Assembly: GCF_041146395.1 (NCBI RefSeq)
Contig: NC_090984.1
Coordinates: forward strand, 87,679,114-87,743,113
DNA from: Eulemur rufifrons
Taxonomy: Eukaryota; Chordata; Mammalia; Primates; Lemuridae
Length of the DNA stretch: 64,000 nt
Reading direction: 5' to 3'
A program made the translations under genes and the position numbers. This document shows, piece by piece, positions 24,500 to 35,796 of the stretch; position 1 is the stretch's first letter, and each line of letters starts with the position of its first letter. The notes below the pieces were generated by a model. That model saw nothing but the letters and a program-made list of their open reading frames with translations. It did no database searches and was not told the DNA's origin.

Positions 24500-24634
24500 C
24501 TTTCTTTTATGCCTTTTGAAGCCATTTCTCCTTCGGCGATTCATAACCTTAATGCTGTAGAGCGCTCCCAAGATGAACAAGGCACCAGCTATCCCAACCC
24601 CTACAGGCACCAGCATCCCAGACATATAACCAGC
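24500..24634 (-). CDS. ARMH4: ARMH4 transmembrane exon
   Basis: A 135-nt exon of 45 complete codons, phase 0 at both ends. On the minus strand it is bounded by an acceptor AG (24635-24636) after a pyrimidine-rich tract and a donor GT (24498-24499, GTATGG). It begins AGYMSGMLVPVG and encodes one hydrophobic helix of about 21-23 residues (exon residues 8-29) rich in Gly and Ala with small-xxx-small spacing. A very basic stop-transfer segment follows (NRRRRNGFKRHKRK, exon residues 32-45). The positive-inside rule puts the basic side, and so the C-terminus, in the cytoplasm. No stop or frameshift is present and the match to my memory of the human protein is essentially complete, so the gene looks intact here. 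Confidence 0.94.
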
Positions 24635-25101
24635 CTGCGCAGAAAAAGACACACGCATGAGGATGCTAAACAGACCACTGCCCTGGGTTCCTCATTTCTG
24701 CTGGATGGCAGCAGGTTTTTAGACACTTTGAATCTTCATGTTTGCTTTGTTATAACATAAAATAGAACCTAGAATAAAGTTACTTTTTAGGGAGAAGGCA
24801 ACAGAGAGAGAGAGGTATGTCTATTTTGGGATATTTCAAATACTTAGAAGTAAGTACTGAAATAAATCAGCCAGACTTAGTGGCACCTCCAGCCACTTGC
24901 TTATGCACATTTGTCAATAGCAGTTTTGGGTGACAGAAATATAATTTGTGTTAAAGATGGATGAAGTAAGCTTCTGAGAATGCCAGGACTATTAAAATGC
25001 TACAAATTGGAAATATCAGCCAGGGCCAAGCTCCAAGGGGGTTGAAGTGTCCTCTGGAACAGTGTTTCTTGGAGGGTAAAAGGAGGATCTTGACAGTAGT
25101 G

Positions 25102-25103
<2 letters not shown>

Positions 25104-25134
<31 letters not shown>
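25104..25134 (+). repeat. (TC)n microsatellite in ARMH4 intron
   Basis: An uninterrupted run of about 15 TC units; on the gene's strand it is (GA)n. Confidence 0.93.
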
Positions 25135-25138
<4 letters not shown>

Positions 25139-26587
25139 TGGCTGCATTATAGTAAGAAAGGAAAGACAAAAGTGCTTGTGAGTGAGTAAAAGGTGAGGGC
25201 TTCTGGAAGCCACAGGGAAGAGGAGGGCCAGCAAAATCAAGAGGAAGGATGTTAGATGTTGGAGTAGAAGAAGAAAAGACAAAAACAAGGAGAGAGTACA
25301 CACACAAAATGGATTAATTTCTATGCATGGAATAATCTCCCCAGCTTATTCCAAACAAGACCAAAGTTGGAGATAGGGAGGCAATTCTGAGTGTCTCCAG
25401 CCCCGAAGAAAGGAAGTGGCAGAGAAGGGCACAGAGATCACTGCCGACAACCTTGGTGCCTCCAAAAGAACCTGGAGGAATCAAACCCATGGGTGTTTCC
25501 AACATCCCTGAAGTGTCGCTACGGATACCTCGGTCCTAAGACAGCAGCATGATCCCCATATACTCCCCGGCTTCCGTAAGCAACTCAGGGCAAGCCCGTG
25601 GTACTAAGGCTGATTCCCGCACTTTAGCCAATAAGCCTCTTATGGACTAGAGGGGTGTGTACTAACCTAGAGCCCTGTCATGGGGTAACACAGATACTGG
25701 TTTGTCTCCCAAGAACCCCCTCCTAGGAGACAGGCAAAGTACATAAACAATTAAAGTTTTAAAAGCGGTAATAAGGACTTTAGATAGGCAGGGGCGGGAG
25801 GGGGGGGGCGTGTAGCATGAATCTGTTCATTTATTTGCCTATGTCTAAAATTTCTAATATAGCACAAACTCTTTTTAGTATCTTTCAGAATGAGCCAAAA
25901 ACAGAGAGGGACAGAGAATAAAAGTCTTCCCAAAAGTGCTGAAGTTTGCAGGCTGAGCAGCTTTCCCAACATTTCTCATAGTAAATCCAAGGAACCAATG
26001 AGACCTTACAAAACTGCAGCACCCTCCTCTCTTGCTCAGTGGCCTCTCAATACTTCTGCCTCCCAGAGTCTTAAGTTAGGGCAAAACATGAAAATTTTTA
26101 CATTAATTTGAGAAGAGCACTTTTCATCAGCATACTAAGTATTTTTCCCCAAGAAACAAAGCCCAGTCATTTTTCAATAAATTAATATGCTTTGCAGAAG
26201 CCAACAGTTTCTAAAGTTCTTCCAGATTTACTTAAAGTTTATAATAAAAACTCTGTAATTTTCCATGTGGAAAAACATTGGACAATAGCAAAGTTTTGGT
26301 GCTCTCACCAGAACCGTATTTTCTTTTAAATCACCATTGCCAGTGCATGGAAACATACATACACGTTGAAACATAATCAACTTTACGCCCAGTCAAGCAG
26401 GCTTTGCAGAGATATATGTTCAGAGGATGATCTTTTTGAGCTTTTAGAAGGTCAACTCAATCGGCCTCTGTGTGGGCCACCTCGTGCTAAGTAACTTAAC
26501 TCCATACCAATAATATGAATATTCTACGATACGTCACTATTTCTATATTTCTTACTGACCCGCTTAATCTTCTTATTTCTAGAACTT

Positions 26588-26700
26588 AAGTTTTTCAAAT
26601 TTATTTTTAACTGACATATAAGATTGTATGTATTTATTTAATATCATATACAACATCATGTTTTGAAGTATACATACATTGTAGAATGGTTAAATCTAGC
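26588..26700 (-). mobile_element. L1 3' end fragment
   Basis: TTATTTTTAACTGACATATAA at the left, then GTATTTATTTAATATCATATAC and TTTTGAAGTATACATACATTG, the reverse complement of an old L1 3' terminus. Confidence 0.7.
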
Positions 26701-27224
26701 TCTAGAGCTTTAAATCAGTTAGATGTCACAAAAATTCAATTTTATCTCTCTCTTTTTATCCCTCTTTTTTTCTTCTTCTTTTTTTTTTTTTTGGTGGCAT
26801 CTGCCTGCTTTGAAATTGCAAATAAATTACAAGATGGAAGCAAAGCAACCTGTCATCTTCAAATATAATCTGACCATTCATCTTTCAAAACTGACAAAAG
26901 GAAAATAAGCTCTTCTTTTACAATTAATTGTTCATGACTTGATTTCTTCAGAAATGAAAATAAATAAGATGGCATGCACACGTTTTGAAGTTATAAATTC
27001 TGCCTAGTACCTTTTCTCTGTTCAAACTTATTGCACACATGTGCCCCCAGATGTTACACCCTGAGAAGAACACAATTGTTCCAATGTATTATTCCAAACA
27101 AGAATGCATAACCCAAACCTAATCATGAGGAAACATCAAACAAACCTAACATAAAGAATATTCTATTAATATTTTTTTAAGGGACCACATTCTTTAAAAA
27201 TGTCAGTGTCATATAAGACAAAAG

Positions 27225-27705
27225 ATGGCTATAAAAATGTTCCAGGTTAAAGGAAATCAAAGAAACATGACAACTAAATGTGTCACACAATCCTGGATGG
27301 GATCCTGTCAAGAGAAGAAAAAATACTTTTATTAATGTAAAGGAGATTCGGGGTCTGTTGAAAACACTGAAATATGGATGCCAGATTCCATAAAAGTATT
27401 ATATGGATGTTAAACATACTCAAGCTAATAACTATACTAAGATTTGCTAATGAAATATTCCTACTCTTAGGAAATACACACTGAAGTATTTAGAGGTAAA
27501 CAAGCCATGGTGTGTGTGACTTGTCCTCAAATGGTTCAGGTAAAAAAGAGGAGAGTGTGCCAGCAAATGAGCAAGCCAACGGGGTAAAAATGTTAACCAT
27601 AGGTGCAGCCGGGTAAAGGGGTAGGAATGTTCTTTGTGCTACTCTTATTCTTATATCTTATCTGTAAGTTTTAAATTATTTCCAAATAAAGTTTCAAAAT
27701 TTTTA
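27225..27705 (+). mobile_element. LINE 3'-end-like sequence
   Basis: Ordered motifs such as ACAACTAAATGTGTCACACA, ATACACACTGAAGTATTTAG and a closing TTTAAATTATTTCCAAATAAAG resemble old L1M-type 3' ends. Exact family and ends not determined. Confidence 0.4.
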
Positions 27706-28019
27706 AGTGGATTATAAGTCAAAATAGTACTAGATATTCTTGTTTTTGTTTGTTTGGCTTTGGAGGTTTTTTGTTTCTTTGTTTGCTTGAAGTGTATGAG
27801 AAAGGTATCCTTTCTTTTTAGGATAGTGTATTTGTTCAGAAACATCTGTTGTCAAGAAGCTATAAGATAACCAAATGATACACTGTACTACCTAAAGTCT
27901 GCTGAATTGAGACAGTGTCATTATGATTTCTATGCAATGGTGGTTCTCAAACTGGAGCATGCATCAGAGTAGACAACAACAACAAAAGGAATAATTCAGA
28001 ACTTGTGAAAACACCACCC

Positions 28020-30034
28020 TTTCTATATCCAGCTAACTAATAGACACCTAATATTAGAACAATAAAATGAAGCTAACCTGAGAGAGTATCCTGGCTTGGC
28101 TGAAGAGCCCACTTAAATGTGTAGTTTAGTTTTCAGTTCTAAGGGATTCTGTGACTTTCATCAAGGAGACAGCAGTTTTGTTCTCAAATGGTTCCTGAAG
28201 ATAATGACTAACAAGGCTTTTATAGATGATAAATATTATAGGTGGATAGGTGGATGGATGGATAGAAAGATAGATTAAAAGAGAGTAAGATATCAATACA
28301 TATGTGTGTGACTGGTTCAAATCAAGTGAGCATGTAATATTTCAAGCACGGAGGAAGGGTGAGATGGAGAAGGTTTAACTGAGTCCCTCCAGGAGTCAAA
28401 AGATGAAAACATAGGCATTAAATAAGACAAGCACTGTTGGAGTCTCAACTTTTCTTCTTCCAATTTTTTTTTAAATTAAAACATACTGAAAACAATGCTG
28501 CAGAAGAAGGTGAAGAAAAAGCTGAAAAAACTTCAAAATAAGCCAGAAAAACAGGGGCCACACATAAAATTATTTGTCTTGGTGAAAAAGAACAAGAAGG
28601 TCGTATCAAGATTCTGAGATAAGAATGAAGGGTTCATAGGAATAGAAAATAAAGCCTTTCTGTAAAACTGCACAGATTTTTAAAGGGAGTGGTGAAGGTA
28701 TATCTACATGCAGGTAAGAAATTTTGCAATATCAAACTTCAAAACAGGCTACATTCCAAAAGTTATTTTAAGTATATTTTTGGTTCTTTTTTTTTAACTC
28801 TGAAGGATATTTTCTGTAGAAGCAATGACATATGGATTCCTAGATTAACATACCAAAGCCTATTTAATTTTAATTGTTATATTTTCTCATGAAAAATAAT
28901 AAGAAGCACTACCAACGTAAATATATCCAGTTCTAAACTTTTGAGCTTTCTTCCCCCAGGTCTTTCCTCAGTCCATCTGATCATCTGTCCTTTGCACAAC
29001 TGGACCCATTACAAACACCAAAACAGCCTTCCCTGACCTCAACAGCCTTAAAATTTTTCAATGTTACTTTTAATATATATGAACACAAAATAGTCTCATT
29101 CTCAAAAACTGTACATGTTAAATTTTACTGAGAAGCAAAAAAAATAATAATTGTGAGGAGAATTAATATAATTATGTAATTTAATTGTGATTGAATGTTT
29201 TCTTTTGTTCTTTAATATTAAGGTATAGCAAAATAAATATGGATAATTCAAATATGGAAAAAAATGATGCCAAATAATAAGAAAGATATATAATACCATC
29301 AACAGAAATATATTGAGGCTGGTGAGTTGGAGGAACTCAATATCTGACTATCAGAAAGACTTCCATTTAACTGAAACCCCAGTTAAATGAGAGCTGGGCT
29401 GTAATAACGGCGTCTGACACGGGCTACAGTGAGGAATTCAGGGGCCCATCAATATGTTTGTGAGTAATTCCAGTTTAAAATTATAAAGTAACCAAAAGTG
29501 AAAACTTGCAGAGGGTTGAAAATCAAAAGAAAATGAACAATATAAACCCAGAAAGAAGTTAATACTGTCAATCACCACGTAGATGACAGCAAATGCAAAA
29601 GAGGAAAAATATTTTTCTAGAGTTGGCCATTCCAACATGTCAGCTCATTAATGCTTAGTAAGTAGCAACATTATAATAAGCCACATGCCTTGAGAGCCTC
29701 ACATTGGCACAATGCCAGATAAAATGGGATTACATTCTCGAGATTCCCTAGAAAAAACTCCACCTTGATATGTACAGGATATTATTCAGCTGAGCATACC
29801 AACCAAAGTACATTCTTACACTTTTATAAGAATGAATGGTGCTCTGAAGAATAAGGTGTTCCCTGTGTTCTACAAGAAGGAATTTAAAGAAAAGACCTTC
29901 TTGTGGAGCACCTGGAAGTGGATAGATTAGGAGAATCAGTAATAAACTAAAGCTCTGCTATACTGGAGATCTTCTGTTTGACAAAGCTATATGCCTGTCA
30001 AGATAAGTTCAAAGGAAGAAAATACTTTTCTTAC
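28020..30034. other. ARMH4 intron stretch, mostly unrecognised
   Basis: Contains a short GGAT/GATA repeat (28240-28275) and a Lys/Glu-codon-rich stretch (28490-28560). No repeat or exon could be assigned with confidence. Confidence 0.45.
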
Positions 30035-30066
30035 CTTGTCTTTTAATTTTTCCATCCAGCTTCTCA
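30035..30066 (-). CDS. ARMH4: ARMH4 32-nt juxtamembrane microexon
   Basis: A very small exon, minus strand, between an acceptor AG (30067-30068, preceded by TTTTCCT) and a consensus donor GTAAG (30030-30034). It supplies the last two bases of a split codon (probably Val) and then ten codons, RSWMEKLKDK, ending in phase 0 to join the transmembrane exon at 24634. Human ARMH4, as I remember it, has the same residues directly before the membrane helix. Because 32 is not a multiple of three, skipping it would shift the frame into the transmembrane exon. The preceding exon, which should encode the long acidic extracellular region, is not in this window. Confidence 0.9.
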
Positions 30067-30604
30067 CTAGGAAAAATGAGAGAATAAAATGTAAGTAGCC
30101 ATATTTTGCTTATATTTCATGGTATTAAGCTAATCTGATACATTGAAGTTTTTTTGTATTAAATACAGTAAAAGGGTCAACAATATCAACATAATGACAG
30201 TAATGGTCTTATTTTTATTTCTACTTATTTAAAAATGCAACAGAGCACAACCACCTGTCATATCATTATTAGATGATAAACACAGAATATTTTTGTTTGT
30301 TAAATGTTATTATAAATGAATGCTTTGTCGGGGGAGGTCTGGGGAAGAAGAAAGGAAATCACATTTAAAACACCAAGTTCATTAATTCTCTGACATTTTT
30401 TCTTTAGCTTTATTCCTTATCTTTCCCAGTTTTTACGCTCAGTGGGAATGCTGCACTAGAATCAATGTCAGAGAGCAGAGATTAAGGCAGGAAAGGGCAT
30501 GGGCAAGCCTGGGCTGCCCAGCACTGGCTCCAAAAAGGAGCATATGCAATCATATTTGAAGAAGAAAGAATTTAACAAAAGGCAAGAACAAGAAGTATTT
30601 CTGA

Positions 30605-30638
30605 AATATATTTATATATATATATATATATATATATG
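30605..30638 (+). repeat. (TA)n microsatellite
   Basis: About 15 TA units with a few imperfections at the left; prone to hairpin or cruciform extrusion. Confidence 0.92.
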
Positions 30639-31103
30639 TATCTTGTGAACTGTGTCATTCTATCACGACATAACCACTATGAAAAATAAAAGCAATAAGC
30701 AAGTAATACTTATGGAAGCTAACTGGAAAGGACTACATAAACTATGAAATTCTATGTAGATGGTGACTACAACCAATTGGGAATAGATAAGCCAAAAGCA
30801 GAAGGAAGCATCAATGAAGATGAAAACATGTTAGAATAGCCATGTTAAGGGTAGAGTTGTTGGTGGGTGGTTTTTTTTTTTTTTTTTACCCTTAATTACC
30901 TTTTAAAATTATAATAATGTTTCAATACCAAATTCAAATTAATTTTTAAAGACATAAGAAATGAGAAAAAAGATAAATATATTCTCATTTTACCTCTGTT
31001 ATCAAACAAAAGAAATGTTACTTAAAAAAGAAAAAAACACCTTTAGGATTTCCTTAAATTTTCTTTCCTCTCTGGAAGCTTCAACAGGTAGGAAGGAAAG
31101 CAA

Positions 31104-31437
31104 CAGAGTGGCAAACTTTTCTTATAAAGAGCCAGAGAGTAAATACCTTACATTTTGTGGGGCATACAGTCTCTGTTACAGCTACTCAGTTCTGCTATTG
31201 TAGCACAAAAGTAGCCATAGACAATACATAAAGAAATGAGTTCAGTTATGGTCCAATACACTTTATTTCTGGTTACTGAAATTTGAATTTCTTGCAATTT
31301 TTCAATGTCAAAAATATTTTTCTTTCGATTTTTTTTCAACCATATTACAATGTAAAAACCATTCCTTGCTCATGGGCCATAAACAAAACAAGCAGCAGGC
31401 CAGATATGGGCCTTAGGCCACAATTTGCTGTCCCCTG
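31104..31437 (+). mobile_element. hAT-Charlie element (MER1-like)
   Basis: Starts CAGAGTGGCAAACTTTTC and ends AATTTGCTGTCCCCTG, an eroded inverted pair. Inside are AAGAGCCAGAGAGTAAATA, GGGGCATACAGTCTCTG, TAGCCATAGACAATACATAA and GGCCAGATATGGGCCTTAGG. Non-autonomous, no coding capacity. Confidence 0.82.
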
Positions 31438-31599
31438 ACATAGACATACTTTAACCAAGAAATTGATACCACCATTTACAGCCTGACTCTAGTAGTGATA
31501 TACCTGACGATACTGACGATGGCTAGCACACACAGACAGCTTTATCCCTCACAAAGCACCACGCATGCATTGCATCATCTGATCAGCAAATTGATCACA

Positions 31600-31720
31600 A
31601 ACATGAGAGTCAGTTAAGATTATGCTCAGGGAAATGACAAGGAAACTGAAGCTCAGAAAAGCTAAGAGCCTTGCCCATGGTTAGCCAGCAAATAGTCACC
31701 GGAACGCAAACCTGATTGAA
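31600..31720 (-). mobile_element. MIR SINE fragment
   Basis: AAGGAAACTGAAGCTCAGAAAAGCTAAG then CCTTGCCCATGGTTAGCCAGC, the reverse complement of the MIR core. Confidence 0.75.
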
Positions 31721-32044
31721 CGACCCAGGAATAAGACTTCCCAACTGCCCATTTCTTTTGGTGATACCACCATTCTTCTGCTCCTTCAGGTTGAAAACGT
31801 GGAGACATCTCTGGCTCTTTCATCTCCTTCAGTTCCTGGCTTTCATTTCTCATTAAAGACCCTGTCAGGACCTCCCAGGTTTATCCTTCCCACATAGCTC
31901 CCTCTGTCCCAAGCAGGATTCAGGCCAAGATGGTGGTGATCAGTCAGGATGAGATCAGGGTCATGGGTCAGAACAAAGTCTAGGTATCTCAGGAAACGGC
32001 CAGGGGCCAGTGATTCTAGGAGCAGTTCCATGGGGAAGTGAGGT

Positions 32045-32200
32045 CCAACACCGATCCACTAACTTTGGAGAAACTAGTGAACCTCTGGACTCTCAGCTTC
32101 CTCATATAGAAAATGGAGACAGCAACATCTGTCTTGCAAGATTCTTGTGAAGATTAGAAATAAAATGTGCAAAGTGTTTAGACAGTACCTGATGTCAAGA
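32045..32200 (+). mobile_element. MIR SINE
   Basis: CTCAGCTTCCTCATATAGAAAATGG, ACATCTGTCTTGCAAGATTC, then TGTGAAGATTAGAAATAAAATG and AAAGTGTTTAGACAGTACCTG. Confidence 0.8.
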
Positions 32201-32334
32201 GACTGGAAAACAAAAATAAGAAATCTAGGGCAGGAGGGGAAGAAGAAAGGTGAGTGAAATATGAGTATTGTGTTAGTATGTCTCAATTAAGTCCAAGATA
32301 TAGATTTAAATTCAAGAAAGAGAATGTTCCCAAT

Positions 32335-32410
32335 TCATTTATTCATTCAACAAATATTTATTATGCAATGTGCTTGATCAGGGATTGTGCTTTATGCTGG
32401 ATCAGAAGTT
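32335..32410 (-). mobile_element. L2/MIR 3'-end fragment
   Basis: ATTCATTTATTCATTCAACAAATATTTATTATG is the inverted terminal repeat tail (TGAATGAA type) of LINE-2. Confidence 0.55.
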
Positions 32411-33500
32411 ATAGGATCTAGTTCCAGTGAGAACGGGGTTAGGCTAGCACATTTGTGATGAGAAGTGGATGACAAGCAGGAATGTAGGGACAAGCAGAGA
32501 GTGAGGAACAGCGCTGGAAAGCCAGTTGCTGGGAAAGGCAGAACTTCAACCTTTGAAGCAAGATGCTCGGAATCAGGGAATAGGCTGGGCATTAGATAGA
32601 GAGCAGAGCAAAAGAGGTGGGGGGCAGGAATGCCAACGTAAGCACCTCAGGAAGGAGCAAGCCAGGCAGGATAAGGGTAGCTTGGGGAAGAGAAACGGGA
32701 GGCAAAGACCAGGCCAGGGTCTGAGGCACCTGAAACACCGATAGGCTTGAGTACTGTAGGAAACTCACCGAGAAACATTCTAACTTTGGCCTTACCCAGC
32801 CAGGCCTCACTGGTAAACTGTCCGCATTTAAGGTTCTTAGAGTGAATTTCACAGAGACTTTTAGATGATTGTCTAACAAAGTAACTCTCCACTGAAGGCA
32901 GGAAGGCATATCAGAACAGGATGGTCACACGTGTACAGGTCATCTGAAAGAGCATGTTCAACAGACCTAGTTCAATAACTTATAATACAGAGAAGAAAGC
33001 TGGGCAAAATCTTGGCTAGTGAGGGGCTGATACACAGAGGATAGTGAACAAGTATTTGGGTCTAGAAAGATTGAGAAAATGCCACTCTTAGAGTATGTGA
33101 GCTTGATTACGTTTCCCCTTAAGAACAGGAGAGCCCAGAGGGCCACGCCTGGTGCTTCTCAGGTATCCACCAGGGTCCTTAGCATGGTACTGGACATTCA
33201 GGTGCTTAAAAAATATTTTTCCTTCTTTTAACAAATATTTATTGCTTTTAACAGAGTTCACAATCATTCAGTAAGCATGATTCTCTTTCATGAGAATTCT
33301 GCAAAGTGTTTTCAGCAAAACATTCAAGGCAGAATAAAAATAAATTTAACACGAGGATCATTTTAAAACTTAAGGAACAGAAATTATAAGGGAATTCAAA
33401 AACAAGAGAGAAAATCATAAGGAAATATTTTTCATTAAAAAATATGATTATTTATAAAGAGGAGAATCAACAACTGCAATTTTTTTAAAAGTAGAGAAAG

Positions 33501-33616
33501 CATTGTCTGGGGGATGGGCACATTTGTACCCCTGACGGGGGGGGGGGGTGCAAAGGCAATTTATGTAACCAAAGCTTTTGTACCGCTGTAATACTCTGAA
33601 ATTAAAAAAAAAAAAA
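33501..33616 (+). mobile_element. Strepsirrhine L1 3' tail, very short insertion
   Basis: About 115 bp of lineage-type L1 3' UTR: CATTGTCTGGGGGATGGGCA, a G run (33537-33548), GGCAATTTATGTAACC, TTTGTACCGCTGTAATACTC and a poly(A). An imperfect target duplication flanks it: agtagagaaag (33490-33500) and agtagataaag (33618-33628). Severe 5' truncation is normal for L1. Confidence 0.85.
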
Positions 33617-33639
33617 GAGTAGATAAAGATCTCATGAAT

Positions 33640-34200
33640 GAAAGGGGTATGAATTGATATAGCTTTTTGGAGGTGTGGGGATGGAAGGGGAGATGTGCAA
33701 TCAATATCAAAAGCTTTTAAAAAGTTTAAAATATTTTATCCAAAGCTCCAGTTATTGAAGAAATGTATCTTAATTAACCATGGGCGCACACAAAATTTTG
33801 TTTAAATCATGTTCACTGCAACATATTTATAATAGAAAGGAGCATGTAAACAATATCAATATCCAACAATAGAGGATTGGTTTAAACACTCCAGAGGAAA
33901 CAAAACCTTAGGCTATGTCTACAGAGTAGAATATTATAAGAAAACAAAATTACACAAAGAAAAATGCTTAATGGCAAGGTGTTCAAATTACACACTGCAA
34001 ATGAAAAAATACAGTATGTGAGCCCAAGTTTGTATGTAGATAAAAATATTAGGTATATAATTTGAACAATGCACCTCAAAATGTTAACTTAATTAATCAA
34101 TGAGTGATGGAATTATGGGTGATTTTGCTTTTATTTCCTATATTTTTAGGATTTGTCAAGTTATAATTTCTTACTACTTTTAAATTAAGAAAAAAATTTC
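33640..34200 (+). mobile_element. Old L1M-type 3' region
   Basis: TTCACTGCAACATATTTATAATAG, AATATCCAACAATAGAGGATTGG, TGATGGAATTATGGGTGATTTT and a closing TTTTTAGGATTTGTCAAG, AATTAAGAAAAA tail: the common order in old L1 3' ends. Confidence 0.65.
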
Positions 34201-34467
34201 ATAACAAACCCCCCCAAATTCTGTAAACCTTTGTAAATTAAAGTTAATGGTAGATTGCTAATAATAGGCAACACAAGAAGTTGAAGCCTTTCCACTTGGC
34301 TAATTCCTCAGCCCACAGCTACAGATTCACTCTAATTTCACTGATTCTGGTTTGTTTTCCTTTTCCTTCTTGAAATTGTATTTAAAGCAAATCTCAGAGC
34401 ACAGCAAAATGTTAATAATAAGGCCTCTGCACTCCTAGTAGGAAGAGAGGTACACAAAAAGTAGGCA

Positions 34468-35796
34468 TGAATAAAGGTCATATATGGCAGGCCCACAGCT
34501 AATACTCAATGGTGAAAAGTTGAAGGCTTTTCCTCTAAGATCAGGAACAAGACAAGAATGCCCATTCTCACCACTTCTATTCAACACAGTACTGGAAATC
34601 CTAGCCATCCAAATTATAAAGAAAGAAGTTAAATTGTCTCTGTTTGCATACAACATGATCTTATTTATATAAAACCCTAAAGACACCACCAAGAAATGGT
34701 TAGAATTTATAAAAGAATTCAGTAAAATTGCAATATACAAAATCAACATACCAAATCAATAGCATTTCCATACACCAACAACAAACTATCCAAAAAAGAA
34801 ATCAAGAAAATAATCCCATTTATAGTAGTTACCAAAAAAACACTTAGGTATCAATTTAACCAAGGATGTGAAAGACTTGTACACTGAAAACTATAAAATA
34901 TTGATGAAAGAAATTTAAGACACAAATATAAAGATATCCAGAGTCTGTGGATTAGAAAAATTAATACTGTTTAAATGTTGATACAACCCAAAGCATTCTA
35001 CAGATTCAATGCAATCCCTATCAAAATCCCAATGACATTTTTCACAGAAATAGAGACAATAATTTTAAAATTTGTATGGAGCCACAAAAGACCACAAAGT
35101 AGCCAAAGCAATCTTGAGCATAAAGAACAAAGCTGGAGGCATCACACTACCTGACTTCAAAATCTACTATAAAGCTATAGTGATCAAAACACCATGATAT
35201 TGTCATAAAAACAAACTCATAGACCATTGAACAGAGAGTTAAGAAATAAATCCACATTTATGTGGTCAATTTTCAACAAAGGTGCCAAGAACACATAATG
35301 GGGAAAGGACAGTCTCTTTAATAAACGGTGTTGGGAAAACTATAATCACATGCAAAAAAATGAACTTAGACCCTCATCTCACACCATATAGAAAAATCAA
35401 TTCAAAATGGAGTAAGACTTAAACATAAGATCTGACATTGTAAATCTACTAGAAGAAAATATAGGAGAAAAGCTTTATGACATTGGTCTGGGCAATGACT
35501 TTTTAGATATGACTCTAAAAACTTAGGCAACAAAAACAAAAATAGACAAATGGTATTTCATCAAGCTAAGAAGCTTCTGCATAGCCAAGGAAAAAACCAA
35601 CAGAGTGAAAATACAACCTACAGAATGGGAGAAAATATTTGTAAACTATACAACTGATAAGGGGTTACTATCCAAAATATATAAGGAATTCAAACAACTC
35701 AATAACAAGAAAACAAATAACCAGATTTAAAAATGGGCAAAGAACGTAAATAGACATTTCTCAAAAAAAAAAAAAAAAAAAAAGACATACAAATGG
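34468..35796 (+). mobile_element. L1 fragment: ORF2 reverse-transcriptase to C-terminal region, inactivated
   Basis: Plus-strand LINE-1 ORF2, truncated at both ends. Readable reverse-transcriptase motifs include [13 protein letters not shown] (34541-34579). At 34643-34657 the catalytic F/Y-A-D-D box reads FAYNM, so both aspartates are lost. Downstream is the usual series ATTCTACAGATTCAATGCAATC, GGAGGCATCACACTACCTGA and AAACCTTAGGCAACAAAAAC-like sequence, with stops in all frames. A 22-A run (35763-35784) replaces a short A-rich stretch. The right end stops mid-ORF2 at the Tigger1 junction (about 35796). Confidence 0.9.

Larger units (their letters stand above)
24635..30034 (-). other. ARMH4: ARMH4 penultimate intron (5.4 kb)
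   Basis: GT-AG intron between the microexon and the transmembrane exon. It holds a TC microsatellite (25104-25134), a G-rich run near 25790-25811, an old L1 fragment (26588-26700), a LINE 3'-end-like stretch (27225-27705) and an AT-rich remainder. No further exon with convincing coding character was seen. Confidence 0.82.

Noticed and set aside
24951..25307. 118-codon minus-strand frame with an RERERE run inside the ARMH4 intron
   Set aside because: The charged run is the translated (GA)n microsatellite, there are no consensus splice sites in phase with neighbouring exons, and ARMH4 has no such segment.
34484..34672. Plus-strand frame with reverse-transcriptase similarity
   Set aside because: It is part of a truncated L1 ORF2 whose catalytic aspartates are changed; not an independent reverse transcriptase.
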